This document shows positions 1 through 10,100 of a DNA stretch of 64,000 bases, piece by piece. The notes below the pieces were generated by a model. The model ran no database searches. It was given only the letters and a program-made list of their open reading frames with translations, and was not told where the DNA came from. Both the position numbers and the translations under genes were made by a program. The DNA is from Duncaniella dubosii. GTDB taxonomy: Bacteria; Bacteroidota; Bacteroidia; Bacteroidales; Muribaculaceae. Every line of letters begins with the position of its first letter. Position 1 is the first letter of the stretch. The stretch lies in the NCBI RefSeq assembly GCF_004803915.1, contig NZ_CP039396.1, positions 2,914,001-2,978,000 of the forward strand. The letters are read 5' to 3'.

Positions 1-50
1 GCCTCTTCGTTGTAACAAGGAACGACTATGGCTAATTTTATTGGTGTCAT
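1..50 (-). CDS. Family 2 glycosyltransferase, N-terminus only
   Basis: An ATG at 50 on the minus strand opens a frame that runs off the left edge and reads MTPIKLAIVVPCYNEEA. The hydrophobic strand followed by VVPCYNEE is the classic start of a GT2 (GT-A fold) glycosyltransferase, as in dolichyl- or undecaprenyl-phosphate sugar transferases. Its ATG overlaps the TGA of the upstream membrane protein (ATGA), so the two are probably translationally coupled. Such a pair commonly consists of a polyprenyl-phosphate sugar synthase and a membrane transferase that uses its product. Only 16 complete codons are visible, so substrate and length cannot be judged. Confidence 0.75.
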   Translation of the reverse strand, partial: MTPIKLAIVVPCYNEE

Positions 51-1666
51 CTCTGCCAGATGGTATAATCTTCGTCGCTAAGGTACAAAGAAAAACCGTT
101 TTCAGCTAATTTATTTGAAATTTTCTGTCTGTCTGAATCCTTAAACTCATATCCGAGATATATGAAATCAAATCTATCGGCCATATCGTAGAGCTGGCAT
201 TCTATGCCTTCAAACGAATTGTCATCGTGGTAGCGTTGCACCGGATAACGGTCAATGTTGTCTTTTGAATGGCCGAGAAGATAGTCAAACATATAGCGGT
301 CATTGCCAAGGAAGAGTATTTTCTTGTTATCAGCTTCAATCTCTTTCCCAAGATGATAAATTTTTGTTCTTCTTGAAACTTCTTTATCTGAATGACGTAT
401 GCCTTGGAGTTTTGTTATTGTGTATGTAGCAGGGTAGCGGTTCATCCATTCTCTTGTCCACGGATTTTTTAGCCGTAACGGCAGATAACAGATGACCACC
501 ACAACGGCAATTGAAAAATAGAATTCATTGACGCTGCGTAAGCGATATTTTGCTAAATCGGCAAGCGCTATCGGTATTAGGGGCATGCAGAGTATTTTAT
601 ATAGTCCGCAGTCAGATCCTACGTATGAAACGAGAGCGAAAGCTATGAGCGTAAGGCAGAGTAGCACTGATTGCCGAATCTCAGAATGTCTGTATATAGC
701 TATTGCAGGGATAAGAGCCGTGGAAAAATAAAACAGATCAATCATGTAGGAGTTTGTGTCGTCAGATGTCACACGTACGACAAGCCATAGCGCTATGATT
801 GAGAACGATATTATAACAATAATCGTGTATTTCCAAAATCTGGTTATTATAATTTTGTTTAGATAGCATATGGCAGCAAATACTCCTCCCCACATATAGA
901 AATATCTGAGCGAAATAGGATAGCGTGTCCATACTTGCAGGAAGAGTACATCGGTTAGGCTGCTATGGCCGGTGATGTAATTGTCGGAAGACCATGATGC
1001 GATGAAAGATTGGAAATCACCCCATATAAGGAATATAATTATTGCTGATGTGCATAGCGCAACTATCATGTAGACTGTGAAATCGCAGGCAATACGTCTT
1101 ACCGTTCTTCGGCTGACGGATATAAGTATTAACGCGACAGGTAGAATTGCAGCATTTGGTATTCGTGCGAAGATAGCACATGAAGAAAAAACAGCGAGTA
1201 ACGAGATTTTGGCAACTGTAGGTCTGTCAAGATAACTGACTGCAATCAGGCAGCATACTGTAAGAAACAAATGTGTAGTCGTATCCCATTCATAGGAAAA
1301 TAATCCGAATAGCGACATACAGAGCTGCAGGATAAAAAAGATTACAGTGGCTGCGAGTGACTGATGTGTTTTGCTATAAAAATAGCAACATGGCAGCAAT
1401 ATGCTTAGAGCGTTGCAGATATAGGCAAGATAGCGAAATGACATGATATTGTCGTTCCCGACAATTATTGACCACAGGTGTCCGATATACATCGTTAGTG
1501 CGGCTAAAGGTGTAGACCTGTAGTCTGCTATGCACATAAGTTGATACTCCTCATCTTTCCAAGGGTAGAACCCGAGATGAAGCGTAAGCAATGGAACTAT
1601 AAGCCCGAGAATTGCAATCAGCGTGGATATGCCGACTGTTACTCGCGGGATACGTATTATTGGCAT
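47..1666 (-). CDS. Polytopic membrane protein, probable GT-C type glycosyltransferase
   Basis: I place the start at 1666 (MPIIRIPRV), giving about 539 residues. The longer open frame to 1777 would run into the 3' end of proS. The protein begins with a membrane helix. The first external loop carries an acidic motif (WKDEEY, near residue 36), where GT-C enzymes such as the ArnT/PMT-like group hold their catalytic Asp/Glu. Roughly ten more hydrophobic segments follow, then a soluble C-terminal domain of about 130 residues. A GT2 gene starts in its stop codon, which supports a role in lipid-linked glycan transfer. No family was matched directly, so the function is inferred from topology and context. 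Confidence 0.6.
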   Translation of the reverse strand: MPIIRIPRVTVGISTLIAILGLIVPLLTLHLGFYPWKDEEYQLMCIADYRSTPLAALTMYIGHLWSIIVGNDNIMSFRYLAYICNALSILLPCCYFYSKTHQSLAATVIFFILQLCMSLFGLFSYEWDTTTHLFLTVCCLIAVSYLDRPTVAKISLLAVFSSCAIFARIPNAAILPVALILISVSRRTVRRIACDFTVYMIVALCTSAIIIFLIWGDFQSFIASWSSDNYITGHSSLTDVLFLQVWTRYPISLRYFYMWGGVFAAICYLNKIIITRFWKYTIIVIISFSIIALWLVVRVTSDDTNSYMIDLFYFSTALIPAIAIYRHSEIRQSVLLCLTLIAFALVSYVGSDCGLYKILCMPLIPIALADLAKYRLRSVNEFYFSIAVVVVICYLPLRLKNPWTREWMNRYPATYTITKLQGIRHSDKEVSRRTKIYHLGKEIEADNKKILFLGNDRYMFDYLLGHSKDNIDRYPVQRYHDDNSFEGIECQLYDMADRFDFIYLGYEFKDSDRQKISNKLAENGFSLYLSDEDYTIWQR

Positions 1667-1760
1667 GATTCTTATGTGCAGAAATGTCAGTAGAGAAGAG
1701 ATATTGAAGGAGAGAGGAGAATAAGTGATGGTCAAGTCGAGAGAAAGACTTGCTAGTGGA

Positions 1761-3242
1761 TTAGTAGTTACGGGCAAATATGACTCTGCGCGCAGAAGGC
1801 TTGCCAGTCACCATACATACTCCGGGAGTCTCGTCTCCGTCAAGAGGAATGCAACGGATTGTAGCCTTTGTTTCATCCTTGATTTTTTCCTCGGTTTCTG
1901 TTGTTCCGTCCCAATGCGCAAGGATGAAACCTCCCTTTTCGATTTCTTTTTTGAATTCTTCGTAGGTATCGACAGTGCGCGTCATCGATTCGCGATGCTT
2001 GAGTGCCTTTTGGAAGATGTTGTCCTGTATCTCTTCGAGAAGTTTGGCCACATAATTGGCGATACCGTCAAGCGGAGCGACGTGTTTTTCAAGTGTGTCG
2101 CGACGCATGACTTCCACTGTCCCGTTTTCGATGTCACGAGCTCCGATGGCAAGACGTACGGGAACACCTTTAAGTTCGTAATCGGCAAATTTGAAGCCTG
2201 GACGTTTGTTTTCGGAATCGTCGTATTTCACGCTGATACCGAGCGCACGGAGTTCATTGATGATAGGCTCGACTTTAGCCGAGATTTCAGCAAGTTGCTC
2301 GCTATTCTTATAGATGGGTATGATCACTACCTGAATGGGAGCGAGATGTGGCGGAAGTACGAGACCGTTGTCATCAGAGTGGGTCATGATGAGAGCTCCC
2401 ATCAGACGGGTTGACACACCCCATGAGTTGGCCCATACATATTCCGGCTTGTTGTCTTTGTTGACGAAAGTAACGTCGAATGCCTTTGCGAAATTTTGGC
2501 CGAGGTTATGGGATGTGCCGGACTGAAGCGCTTTTCCATCCTGCATCATAGCCTCGATGGTGTATGTGTTGAGAGCACCTGCAAAACGTTCGTTAGCAGA
2601 CTTCACGCCCTTTATTACAGGCATTGCCATATATTTTTCAGCAAAATCTGCATATAGGTTTATCATCTGCACGGTGCGTGCTTCTGACTCTTCGGCTGTG
2701 GCGTGTGCACAGTGGCCTTCCTGCCAAAGGAATTCTGCTGTGCGGAGGAACATACGTGTGCGCATCTCCCAGCGCATTACGTTTGCCCACTGGTTGCAAA
2801 GAACGGGGAGATCACGGTAACTGTGAATCCAGTTCTTATAAGTGCCCCATATAATTGTTTCAGATGTCGGACGGACAATCAATTCCTCTTCAAGACGTGC
2901 GTCAGGATCGACAACCACACCGTTGCCGTTTGGGTCATTCTTAAGACGGTAGTGTGTCACAACGGCACATTCTTTGGCAAAGCCTTCGACATGTTCGGCC
3001 TCACGACAAAGAAACGATTTGGGAATGAGAAGGGGGAAATAAGCGTTCTGCACCCCTGTTTCCTTGAACATTTTGTCGAGCGTTTGCTGCATTTTTTCCC
3101 ATATGGCATAACCATATGGTTTGATGACCATACAGCCACGCACAGCGCTCTGCTCGGCAAGGTCAGCCTTTACTACAAGTTCGTTGTACCATTTTGAATA
3201 ATCTTCACTGCGTTTGGTGAGATCTTTTAGTTCCTTTGCCAT
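1761..3242 (-). CDS. proS: Prolyl-tRNA synthetase
   Basis: Charges tRNA-Pro with proline in the cytoplasm. At 493 residues it is the short eukaryote/archaea-like form, without the roughly 180-residue editing insertion of the E. coli type. Class II signatures are visible: RPTSET near residue 124, then [18 protein letters not shown], then [15 protein letters not shown] and WGVSTR toward the active-site end. The C-terminus ends in a conserved hydrophobic-aromatic tail (FARNY), typical of this subgroup. The start [11 protein letters not shown] is the usual one. A -7 box lies about 55 bases upstream. The downstream membrane protein starts about 95 bases after the stop. Confidence 0.97.
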   Translation of the reverse strand: MAKELKDLTKRSEDYSKWYNELVVKADLAEQSAVRGCMVIKPYGYAIWEKMQQTLDKMFKETGVQNAYFPLLIPKSFLCREAEHVEGFAKECAVVTHYRLKNDPNGNGVVVDPDARLEEELIVRPTSETIIWGTYKNWIHSYRDLPVLCNQWANVMRWEMRTRMFLRTAEFLWQEGHCAHATAEESEARTVQMINLYADFAEKYMAMPVIKGVKSANERFAGALNTYTIEAMMQDGKALQSGTSHNLGQNFAKAFDVTFVNKDNKPEYVWANSWGVSTRLMGALIMTHSDDNGLVLPPHLAPIQVVIIPIYKNSEQLAEISAKVEPIINELRALGISVKYDDSENKRPGFKFADYELKGVPVRLAIGARDIENGTVEVMRRDTLEKHVAPLDGIANYVAKLLEEIQDNIFQKALKHRESMTRTVDTYEEFKKEIEKGGFILAHWDGTTETEEKIKDETKATIRCIPLDGDETPGVCMVTGKPSARRVIFARNY

Positions 3243-3294
3243 TGTAAAGAATTTATATTCTTGAGTTTTGTGATATGTAGAAGTTGGATAAATA

Positions 3295-3302
3295 CAAAAT
3301 TA
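3295..3302 (-). promoter_or_regulatory. Putative -7 box for proS
   Basis: On the minus strand this reads TAATTTTG, an exact match to the Bacteroidetes -7 consensus TAnnTTTG. The region 19-21 bases further upstream is T-rich but has no clear TTG, so only the -7 half is convincing. Confidence 0.45.
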
Positions 3303-3325
3303 CAAAAAAATACGCGCCCGGAAAA

Positions 3326-3970
3326 TTATTTCAGCATTCCTTTTTGAGCTGAACTTATCAGCTTTGGTCCGGGAATCAGGAAGATTTCGACTCGCCTGTT
3401 CTCTTTTCGGCCTTCGCGAGAGTCGTTTGGTCCGAGAGGATCTGTATCGCCATATTCGTAAGGAATGACAATCTGGTCTTCGCTGATTTTTTCGAGCAAC
3501 CAATCGTAGATGGAGTTGTTGCGTTGGTGTGAAAGACGCATATTATATGTCGGAGAGCCTGTATTGTCTGTATGGACTGCATAGCCCACTTTGAACATGT
3601 ATGGGTCAGAGAGGAGTGAGATTATTGGTGCGAGTTTTGCCGGAGCGGCAGGTGAAAGAAGCGTGTCGTTTGGGAGAAAGATGTCATCAGACGGGATTGT
3701 GACGAGAACAACTTCGTCATCTCTCATCAAATCCACGATATAGTTTTTTTTCGCAAGGTCTTTTCCAAGACGTGTCATGTATGATTTGACCGCATTGTGT
3801 TCGTTCTTACTGACCGTTGGTGCCTTTAGGTTGTCCTCCAGCTCCATGTCCATATAGACGGTCTCGTCGTATCCTCTATAGGGATCTTTGCTTATGTCTT
3901 TTGCTTCGCATTCGGCTGGTACGCCGAATGCGAAGGCGGCAAAAAGAGAGGCCAATAGAAATTTTTTCAT
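3326..3970 (-). CDS. OmpA-family outer membrane/peptidoglycan-binding protein
   Basis: The likely start is the ATG at 3970, which gives a type I signal peptide (MKKFLLASLFAAFAFG) and a protein of about 214 residues; a longer frame to 4111 is open but not signal-like. The C-terminal half is an OmpA/MotB-like peptidoglycan-binding domain. It has a conserved strand with VHTDNTGSPTYN, then RLSHQRNNSIYDWLL, and finally YGDTDPLGPNDSREGR followed by ENRRVEIFL, the hallmark NRRVE ending. There is no beta-barrel, so it is probably a periplasmic protein bridging cell wall and envelope. The gene lies between proS and a small acidic protein. Confidence 0.85.
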   Translation of the reverse strand: MKKFLLASLFAAFAFGVPAECEAKDISKDPYRGYDETVYMDMELEDNLKAPTVSKNEHNAVKSYMTRLGKDLAKKNYIVDLMRDDEVVLVTIPSDDIFLPNDTLLSPAAPAKLAPIISLLSDPYMFKVGYAVHTDNTGSPTYNMRLSHQRNNSIYDWLLEKISEDQIVIPYEYGDTDPLGPNDSREGRKENRRVEIFLIPGPKLISSAQKGMLK

Positions 3971-4046
3971 ATGTTTTGTCTGCTGGAAAAATAATTGTTG
4001 AAGAGATTGGAGAGTTCCGCGGTTGATTACAGAAAATCTGTATTGA

Positions 4047-4352
4047 TTATATTTCGTCAAGCGATTGTTCATAACGAAGTTCGGCCATAACCAATGGCTC
4101 GACATCCTCACGTTTCACAGGAGAATCGGTATCCTTGGAAATCATTTTACCGACATGTTTGATGAGAGCGTCAGTATTGACATCTTCGTCATCCGCTTCA
4201 GCATCAATATCAAGAAGCCCTTGGTCGTCATACCAGTCCCATATTATGTCAATGATATTAAGAAGCTCGTCATCGTCGTAGAGTCGTGACTTTTCTTCGC
4301 TGATGGCGGTGCGCATGGCTTTTATAGCCTCTTTTTCATCAAATTCTTTCAT
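4047..4352 (-). CDS. Small acidic conserved hypothetical protein
   Basis: A 101-residue protein rich in Asp and Glu (about a third of residues), with no signal peptide or membrane segment. It looks largely helical. The first half contains DDDELLNIIDIIWDWYDDQG and the second half is polar. I do not recognise a characterised domain. It lies about 40 bases downstream of rimM on the same strand and is probably co-transcribed with it. A cytoplasmic role is likely; nothing more can be said. Confidence 0.65.
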   Translation of the reverse strand: MKEFDEKEAIKAMRTAISEEKSRLYDDDELLNIIDIIWDWYDDQGLLDIDAEADDEDVNTDALIKHVGKMISKDTDSPVKREDVEPLVMAELRYEQSLDEI

Positions 4353-4393
4353 GACAGAATAATATTTGATTTATTTGTATGTGGATTGTGTTC

Positions 4394-4939
4394 TTAGCTG
4401 TTGAGATCCACGAGCCCGGAGGGGAGATCCGTTGTTATCTTCTGAGAGTCATGGTCGATATCTTCGATGTATTCATCCGCTACAGGAATAAAAATATCAT
4501 TTCCTTTATCGGTCGAAATGATAAAGAGCACGTTTTCGGTCGCATCGTTTATGCTTGAAATCATGCCTATGTCACCAAGATGGCGATCATAAATCCTGTA
4601 TCCAATAAGGTCAGAAGCATAAAATCCATCTTCATCATCCGGCTCATCGTCGTTATCGTCTTCCGGTATATCAGAGCGCAGGATATAGAAAGTTCTGTTG
4701 TTGAATTCCTGCGCCTTCATGTCAGAATTGATTCCGTCAAGAGTAAGCAGACAGGTATCAGCCGTCTTAGGACGCCATGAGCGTATGAAAAAAGGCACAA
4801 AGATGCCTTCGACCGGAACTATGATACATTTGACATTATCTAAGTCAAGGTCGAAATCAAGTGTGGCCGACATTTCTCCTTTTATTCCGTGGGGTTTGTT
4901 GAAATGTCCGGCTTCTGCTATTTCCGCGAGTCTAATCAC
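4394..4939 (-). CDS. rimM: Ribosome maturation factor RimM
   Basis: Assists late assembly of the 30S subunit head by binding ribosomal protein S19. The 181-residue protein has the RimM N-terminal barrel with AGHFNKPHGIKGEM near residue 10 (consensus G-x-HGixGE). A PRC-barrel C-terminal domain starts near residue 100 (FYASDLIGYRIYD) and ends with a conserved stretch (FIPVADEYIEDID). A run of Asp and Glu around residue 95 links the two domains. It follows the DUF4290 gene by 8 bases and is certainly in one operon with it. In Bacteroides I recall murA lying between these two genes; it is not here. Confidence 0.93.
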   Translation of the reverse strand: MIRLAEIAEAGHFNKPHGIKGEMSATLDFDLDLDNVKCIIVPVEGIFVPFFIRSWRPKTADTCLLTLDGINSDMKAQEFNNRTFYILRSDIPEDDNDDEPDDEDGFYASDLIGYRIYDRHLGDIGMISSINDATENVLFIISTDKGNDIFIPVADEYIEDIDHDSQKITTDLPSGLVDLNS

Positions 4940-4947
4940 CTTCTTTA

Positions 4948-5535
4948 TTATCTTTTCTTTTTCTTCTTATTGCTTGGAGGAGCTACAATTTTGAATTCAT
5001 GCAGTCTGACGGTCTGTGGGTCGAGGCGCAGTATCCCGTGTGAATAGTCTGCCAAATCCTTGAAAATCTTGCTGTCGTCAACGCCATCAGCGGTGACGCT
5101 GAGCAGCAGTTTTTTCATGTGGTTGGCAATGAGCATGACAAATTCATCGCGCTCAGGTCCTTCTTCCATACTGACAGCCCGATTGATCATTAGCTCGATA
5201 TCCTTTCCATAATGACGATACCTGATATGTCCGGCGGTATATGGTACTTTGGATGGCGCGGAGGTGAATTTTTCGGCCATTAGAGGTTCTGTCGGATAGT
5301 CGATGTCAAGTTTGAAATTGCTCATGATTGCAAGGTGGTCCCAAAGTTTTCGCTGATAATCCTCTTCTTCGCGTATTTTCGGGAAGAGCTTGGACATGCT
5401 GGCGATGATTGAATGGGCACACCGTGTACGTTCGTCTCTGTCCTCGATGGTCAGACAATGGTCTACCATCTGGTGGATGTTACGTCCGTATTCCGGAAGA
5501 ACGAGCCTTTTAAGTTGGGTGTTATATGTCAGCAT
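4948..5535 (-). CDS. DUF4290 family protein
   Basis: A 195-residue cytoplasmic protein matching the DUF4290 family from memory, which is restricted to Bacteroidota. The N-terminal MLTYNTQLKRLVLPEYGRNI and the following HQMVDHCLTIEDRDER are characteristic. The protein ends in a strongly basic tail (PPSNKKKKKR), which could contact RNA or ribosomes; this would fit its tight link to rimM, but that is inference. No catalytic residues are evident. The family has no established function that I know of. Confidence 0.85.
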   Translation of the reverse strand: MLTYNTQLKRLVLPEYGRNIHQMVDHCLTIEDRDERTRCAHSIIASMSKLFPKIREEEDYQRKLWDHLAIMSNFKLDIDYPTEPLMAEKFTSAPSKVPYTAGHIRYRHYGKDIELMINRAVSMEEGPERDEFVMLIANHMKKLLLSVTADGVDDSKIFKDLADYSHGILRLDPQTVRLHEFKIVAPPSNKKKKKR

Positions 5536-5632
5536 AGGGGTATACTCTTGATAAATGTTAATGACATAAGAGAACCGGATTGCCTTTTATGCAATCTACG
5601 ATCCCTTATGTCAGTGAAACGTTGTCGGGCTA

Positions 5633-6379
5633 TCACATGTTCATGCCACCGTCGACCTGAATAACCTGGCCGGAGATGTAGCTTGACATATCGGATGCAA
5701 GGAATGTAGCGACATTTGCGATGTCTTCCACTTGACCGGCGCGACGCAGGGGTATCTTGAGCGCCCATTCTTTGCGAACATCGTCAGGAAGGGCTGCGGT
5801 CATAGCTGTTTCGATGAATCCGGGTGCGATTGCATTGGCGCGGATACCACGTGAACCGACTTCCTGTGCGATACTTTTTGCAAGTGCGATGAGACCTGCC
5901 TTTGACGCTGCGTAGTTTGACTGTCCGGCATTGCCGTGTACACCTACAACAGATGCCATGTTAATGATTGAGCCTTGACGCTGACGCATCATAATCGGAA
6001 GAACCGCATGGATGAAATTGAAAGCACTCTTAAGGTTAACAGCGATTACTGCATCCCATTGTGCTTCAGACATACGCATCATAAGGCCGTCTTTGGTAAT
6101 ACCTGCGTTGTTGACGAGGATGTCGATATGACCGAAATCTTCTTTAATCTTTCCTACGACTTCTTCGGTTTGGGCGAAGTCAGCTGCGTTTGAGGCATAT
6201 CCTTTAGCTTTGACACCGAGGGCTTCGAGTTCCTTCTCGGTAGCTTCCATGTTCTCATCACGATTGAGGTCTGTAAATGCGATGTCCGCACCTTCCTGTG
6301 CAAACTTGACAGCGATGCTCTTTCCGATACCACGGGCGGCTCCGGTGATGAGCGCTACTTTTCCTTCAAGTAATTTCAT
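5633..6379 (-). CDS. fabG: 3-oxoacyl-[acyl-carrier-protein] reductase
   Basis: NADPH-dependent reduction of 3-oxoacyl-ACP in type II fatty acid synthesis. This is a 248-residue short-chain dehydrogenase. The cofactor-binding TGAARGIG is near residue 13, NNAG near residue 89, the catalytic Ser is in INMASVVG and the YxxxK motif is in SNYAASKAG. It ends in the usual GQVIQVDGGMNM. It starts 22 bases after the TetR-family gene and probably shares its promoter. The tetR-fabG pairing suggests local control of fatty acid synthesis, although the ligand is unknown. Confidence 0.95.
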   Translation of the reverse strand: MKLLEGKVALITGAARGIGKSIAVKFAQEGADIAFTDLNRDENMEATEKELEALGVKAKGYASNAADFAQTEEVVGKIKEDFGHIDILVNNAGITKDGLMMRMSEAQWDAVIAVNLKSAFNFIHAVLPIMMRQRQGSIINMASVVGVHGNAGQSNYAASKAGLIALAKSIAQEVGSRGIRANAIAPGFIETAMTAALPDDVRKEWALKIPLRRAGQVEDIANVATFLASDMSSYISGQVIQVDGGMNM

Positions 6380-6401
6380 TTGTCTGATAGTCGTTATTTA
6401 G

Positions 6402-7013
6402 TTAACTATATTGATGGTTCTTTTTGATTATAGTATTGATGAGAAATTTTATGGTAGATTCCCGAATGTCGGATACCGTAAAATTAAATTGCGAGAAATT
6501 ACCGCTAAGATGGCAATAATCGACCCCTTGGAATATCATCTGATACACTTCCGGGAGTAATCGTGCCTGTACCGGGTCGAAGACACCTTTCCCGATTCCT
6601 TCGTCAATCATCCTTGAAATCAGGAGTTGTTCCTTAGCGACAGCAAGTGTCCTTATGCGCTCCAGACGCTTATAGTCAAGAGTGAGATATGAGATAATCT
6701 GGCTTGTCGCCGATGCCTTGATGGTTTCTTCGACAATATCGAAGCGTGCTTCAAGAAAACGTTCGAATTTTTCAGCCGGCTCAAGGTCTGACATGACTAC
6801 GGCTTTGAGCTTCATGACAATAGCTTCGCTTTCGCGTTCAATAACGGCATCATAAATCTCCTTCTTGTTTTTAAAATACGTGTAGATGGTACGCCGCCCC
6901 TTGTCAGAAGCGGTGGCAATGTCGTTCATTGTGGTCTTCTCAACGCCATTGCTGGCAAAGAGCTGACGCGCAACGTCCAAGAGTCTTTCGCGTGTCTTTG
7001 ACGCCATTGTCAT
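6402..7013 (-). CDS. TetR/AcrR-family transcriptional regulator
   Basis: The N-terminal 50 residues form a TetR helix-turn-helix: TRERLLDVARQLFASNG, then TTMNDIATASDKGRRTIYTY and FKNKKEIYDAVIERE. The C-terminal ligand domain (residues about 60-203) is divergent. The start could be 7013 (MTMASKT) or 7007 (MASKT). It is the first gene of a two-gene unit with fabG, so it may sense an acyl compound and autoregulate. It also lies just beyond the terminator of the RND efflux operon. Control of that operon is an alternative, but that promoter is 6 kb away. Confidence 0.9.
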   Translation of the reverse strand: MTMASKTRERLLDVARQLFASNGVEKTTMNDIATASDKGRRTIYTYFKNKKEIYDAVIERESEAIVMKLKAVVMSDLEPAEKFERFLEARFDIVEETIKASATSQIISYLTLDYKRLERIRTLAVAKEQLLISRMIDEGIGKGVFDPVQARLLPEVYQMIFQGVDYCHLSGNFSQFNFTVSDIRESTIKFLINTIIKKNHQYS

Positions 7014-7032
7014 AACTTAGTCATTTGAACGA

Positions 7033-7066
7033 CAAAGGTACAAAAAAATCCTAAAAAAATAACAAA
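7033..7066 (-). promoter_or_regulatory. Putative promoter of the tetR-fabG unit
   Basis: The minus strand has TACCTTTG at 7033-7040 (exact TAnnTTTG) and TTTG at 7063-7066, with a 22-base spacer. The spacer is slightly longer than usual. The -33 half touches the base of the efflux terminator hairpin. Confidence 0.6.
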
Positions 7067-7109
7067 TATCTCCTGTCGGGTGCATTTTAGCTTCCGGCAG
7101 GAGATATTT
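7052..7109 (-). terminator. Rho-independent terminator of the efflux operon
   Basis: The arm at 7064-7079 (AAATATCTCCTGTCGG) pairs with 7094-7109 over 16 positions with one G-T wobble, leaving a 14-base loop. Read on the minus strand, the hairpin is followed by TTATTTTTTA, a good U tract. It lies about 40 bases after the stop of the RND permease. Confidence 0.8.
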
Positions 7110-7150
7110 ATTCGTTATTTGACTTGTAGCAACCTCGCTTAAATAGCTGC

Positions 7151-10100
7151 TCAATCATGTTTGTCTGGCTTTGCAGATATGGTCGCATTGGTGGCAGAGG
7201 ACTGGGTAGAGCCGGCGAATATTTTTGCAAGATGTTTCTCACGGAAATTTTCAAGCAACTCCCAGAATCCCGGGACAAAAAGAGTGCCGACTATAGCGTT
7301 GACCGCCATGCCAAAAACGACAGCCGTTCCAAGTGCGATTCGCGATTGAGCGCCTGCTCCTGTAGCAAACAGCATCGGAAGTACACCGAACACGAATGCG
7401 AATGCTGTCATCATGATCGGACGGAAACGAATCCTTCCTGCGTCAAGTGCCGCCTGTCTTACATCTTGTCCTCCTTTATGGAAATCACGTGCATATTCTA
7501 CAATAAGAATTGCATTTTTTGCCGAGAGTCCAAGGAGAAGGATGATGCCGATTTGTGTGTAAATCGAAATAGATTGTGACAGGAACAGACATCCGATTAC
7601 AGTTCCAAGTATTGCAGTAGGCATTGAAATCACTACGGCGAGAGGATCGGTCCAGCTTTCATACTGAGCGGCAAGGACGAGAATTGTAATTACTATTGCA
7701 AAGAGCAGTACAAATGAGATTGTCGTTCCGGATTGGGTCTCCTGATAGGCTTCGCCTGTCCATGCGTATGCAAAGCGGTCGCCTACAGTGTCTTTCAATA
7801 TTTCTTCCATCGCCTTGATTGCATCTTCGCTTGATACGTGTGAGGCGGGTGTGCCTGTGATGGAGGCTGAGGTGTACATATTATATCGGCTGATCGTTGA
7901 TTGTCCCATCGTCGGCTCGATAGATGCAAAAGAAGAGAATGGAACCATCTGTCCGTCGGTATTTCTGACAGTCAGATTCGGAATCTTTTCGACTGTGCTT
8001 CTCGCGTCACTGTCACCGCTCATGTTGACCTGATAGGTTCGTCCGAATTCAACGAAGTCATTAACATAGCTTCCACCCATGAATTCAGCGAGTGTGCTAT
8101 AAATATTTTCGATGGTTAATCCCATAAGTTTTGCTTTGTCACGGTCGACATTAATTCGATATTGTGGTACTCCGGCCTGAAACTGAGTAGTGAGTTGTGC
8201 AAGACGGTTGTCTTTATCCGCTGCATCCTTCATTGACTGGATTGTCTGCTGCAGGGCTTGTGCACCGAGGTTGTTGATGTCGAGAATCTGCATTTCCATA
8301 CCCGATGTCATGCCGAGTCCCGGAATTGCCGGAGGGTTGATTGAAAATACGATTGGCTCCTGATAGGTGGAGGCTATTTCATTGACTTTTGCGATTACGG
8401 CATCAACGTCGTGTGATTTCCCGCGTCGTTCATTCCACGGTTTGAGCACAACAAAAAGAGAGCCCATGTTGCCTCCCGAGCCACCGCCCATCATGGATTG
8501 ACCTGAGATAGAAATTACATCTTTTACTTCTTCGATATTTTTGATTTTATCAGACAGCTCGGTCACAATCTTGTCAGTACGGTCAAGAGATGCTCCTGTC
8601 GGCAGTTGTATGGAAGTCATGAAATATCCCATATCTTCTTGTGGGATGTAGCTTGACGGTAGTTTGATGAATCCCCAGAATGCGATTGCACAGATGACAA
8701 AGTATATGCCTATGGCTACAATCGGATGGTGAAGTAATTTTCCGATCTGATTGGTGTAGCCCTTTATTACAATACCATATCCCTTGTTAAACCATTTGTA
8801 AAGAAAAAAGTGAGGGTTCGGATCTTCTTTTTTTCTGAGAAAGAGTGCGCACATCGCAGGGGTAAACGTGAGAGCATTGAATCCTGAGAAAGCGACAGAA
8901 GTTGCGATTGTAAGTGCGAATTGCTTGTATAATTCCCCTGTGATTCCGCTGATGAATGCAGTCGGGATGAAAACAGACAATAGCACAAGGACTTCACCAA
9001 CTACCGGCCCTTGTAATTCAACCATGGCTTTTTCTGCGCTTTGGCGGGGAGTAAGTTTTCCTTCTTGGACAAGTCGCGCGCAGTCTTCAACCACGACAAT
9101 AGCGTCGTCGACAACGATTGCTATGGCGAGTACGAGGCCAAAAAGCGTAAGCGTGTTAAGAGAGAATCCGAGCAGTTTCATGACTGCGAATGTAGCAATC
9201 AGTGACACAGGGATTGCAATCATCGGAATGATAACAGCTCGCCAACTCTGGAGGAATATCAGTATTACCAACATAACGATGAGAGTAGTTTCCACAAATG
9301 TGACCAAAACTTCATCAATCGATGCCGTCACAAATGATGTGGTGTCGAGTATGACGCTGTAATGTACTCCGGCGGGAAAATACTCCGAAAGCTCTTCCAT
9401 CTTGGCTTTGACTTTTTTTGCGACATCAAGCGCATTCGCTCCGGGTAATTGTTGTACGCCTATAAGCCCAGCTTCTTTCCCTGACACATGTGATATGCCT
9501 GAATAGCTTTGGCTGCCAAGTTCGACTTTGGCAATGTCCTTCAAACGGAGTAAGCCTCCGTTCTCGGCTGTACGGATGATGATATTAGAGAATTCTTCGG
9601 CTGTCTTAAGTTGTCCCTCAGAAGTAAGAGTGAATTCAAATTCGACACTATTGTTAACAGGAGGCGTTCCGACACTTCCTGCAGATACCTCCAGATTCTG
9701 TGATTGAATCATCGCACTGACATCTGCAGGAGTCAGATTGTAATGTCTCATCTTATCAGGATCGAGCCATATGCGCATGCTATATTTTCCTGCACCGAAT
9801 GCGCCTGCACCTCCGACTCCGTCGATTCGAGCCAGTTCATCAATTATGTTGAGTTGGGCGTAATTAGTTAGATATAGGGCGTCATAACGGCCACTGTCAT
9901 CTCCTTCGAGCGCGATGAACAATATGATGTTTGATGACTCCGACATGACCGATACCCCTTGCTCTTTCACGGATGTCGGCAAAGTCGCTTCGGCTAAAGA
10001 GATGCGGTTCTGCACCTTCACAGTCGCTTCATCAAGATCGGTTCCATTCTCGAACGTTACGGTGAGGTTATATGACCCGTCGCTTGAATTTGAACTCATA

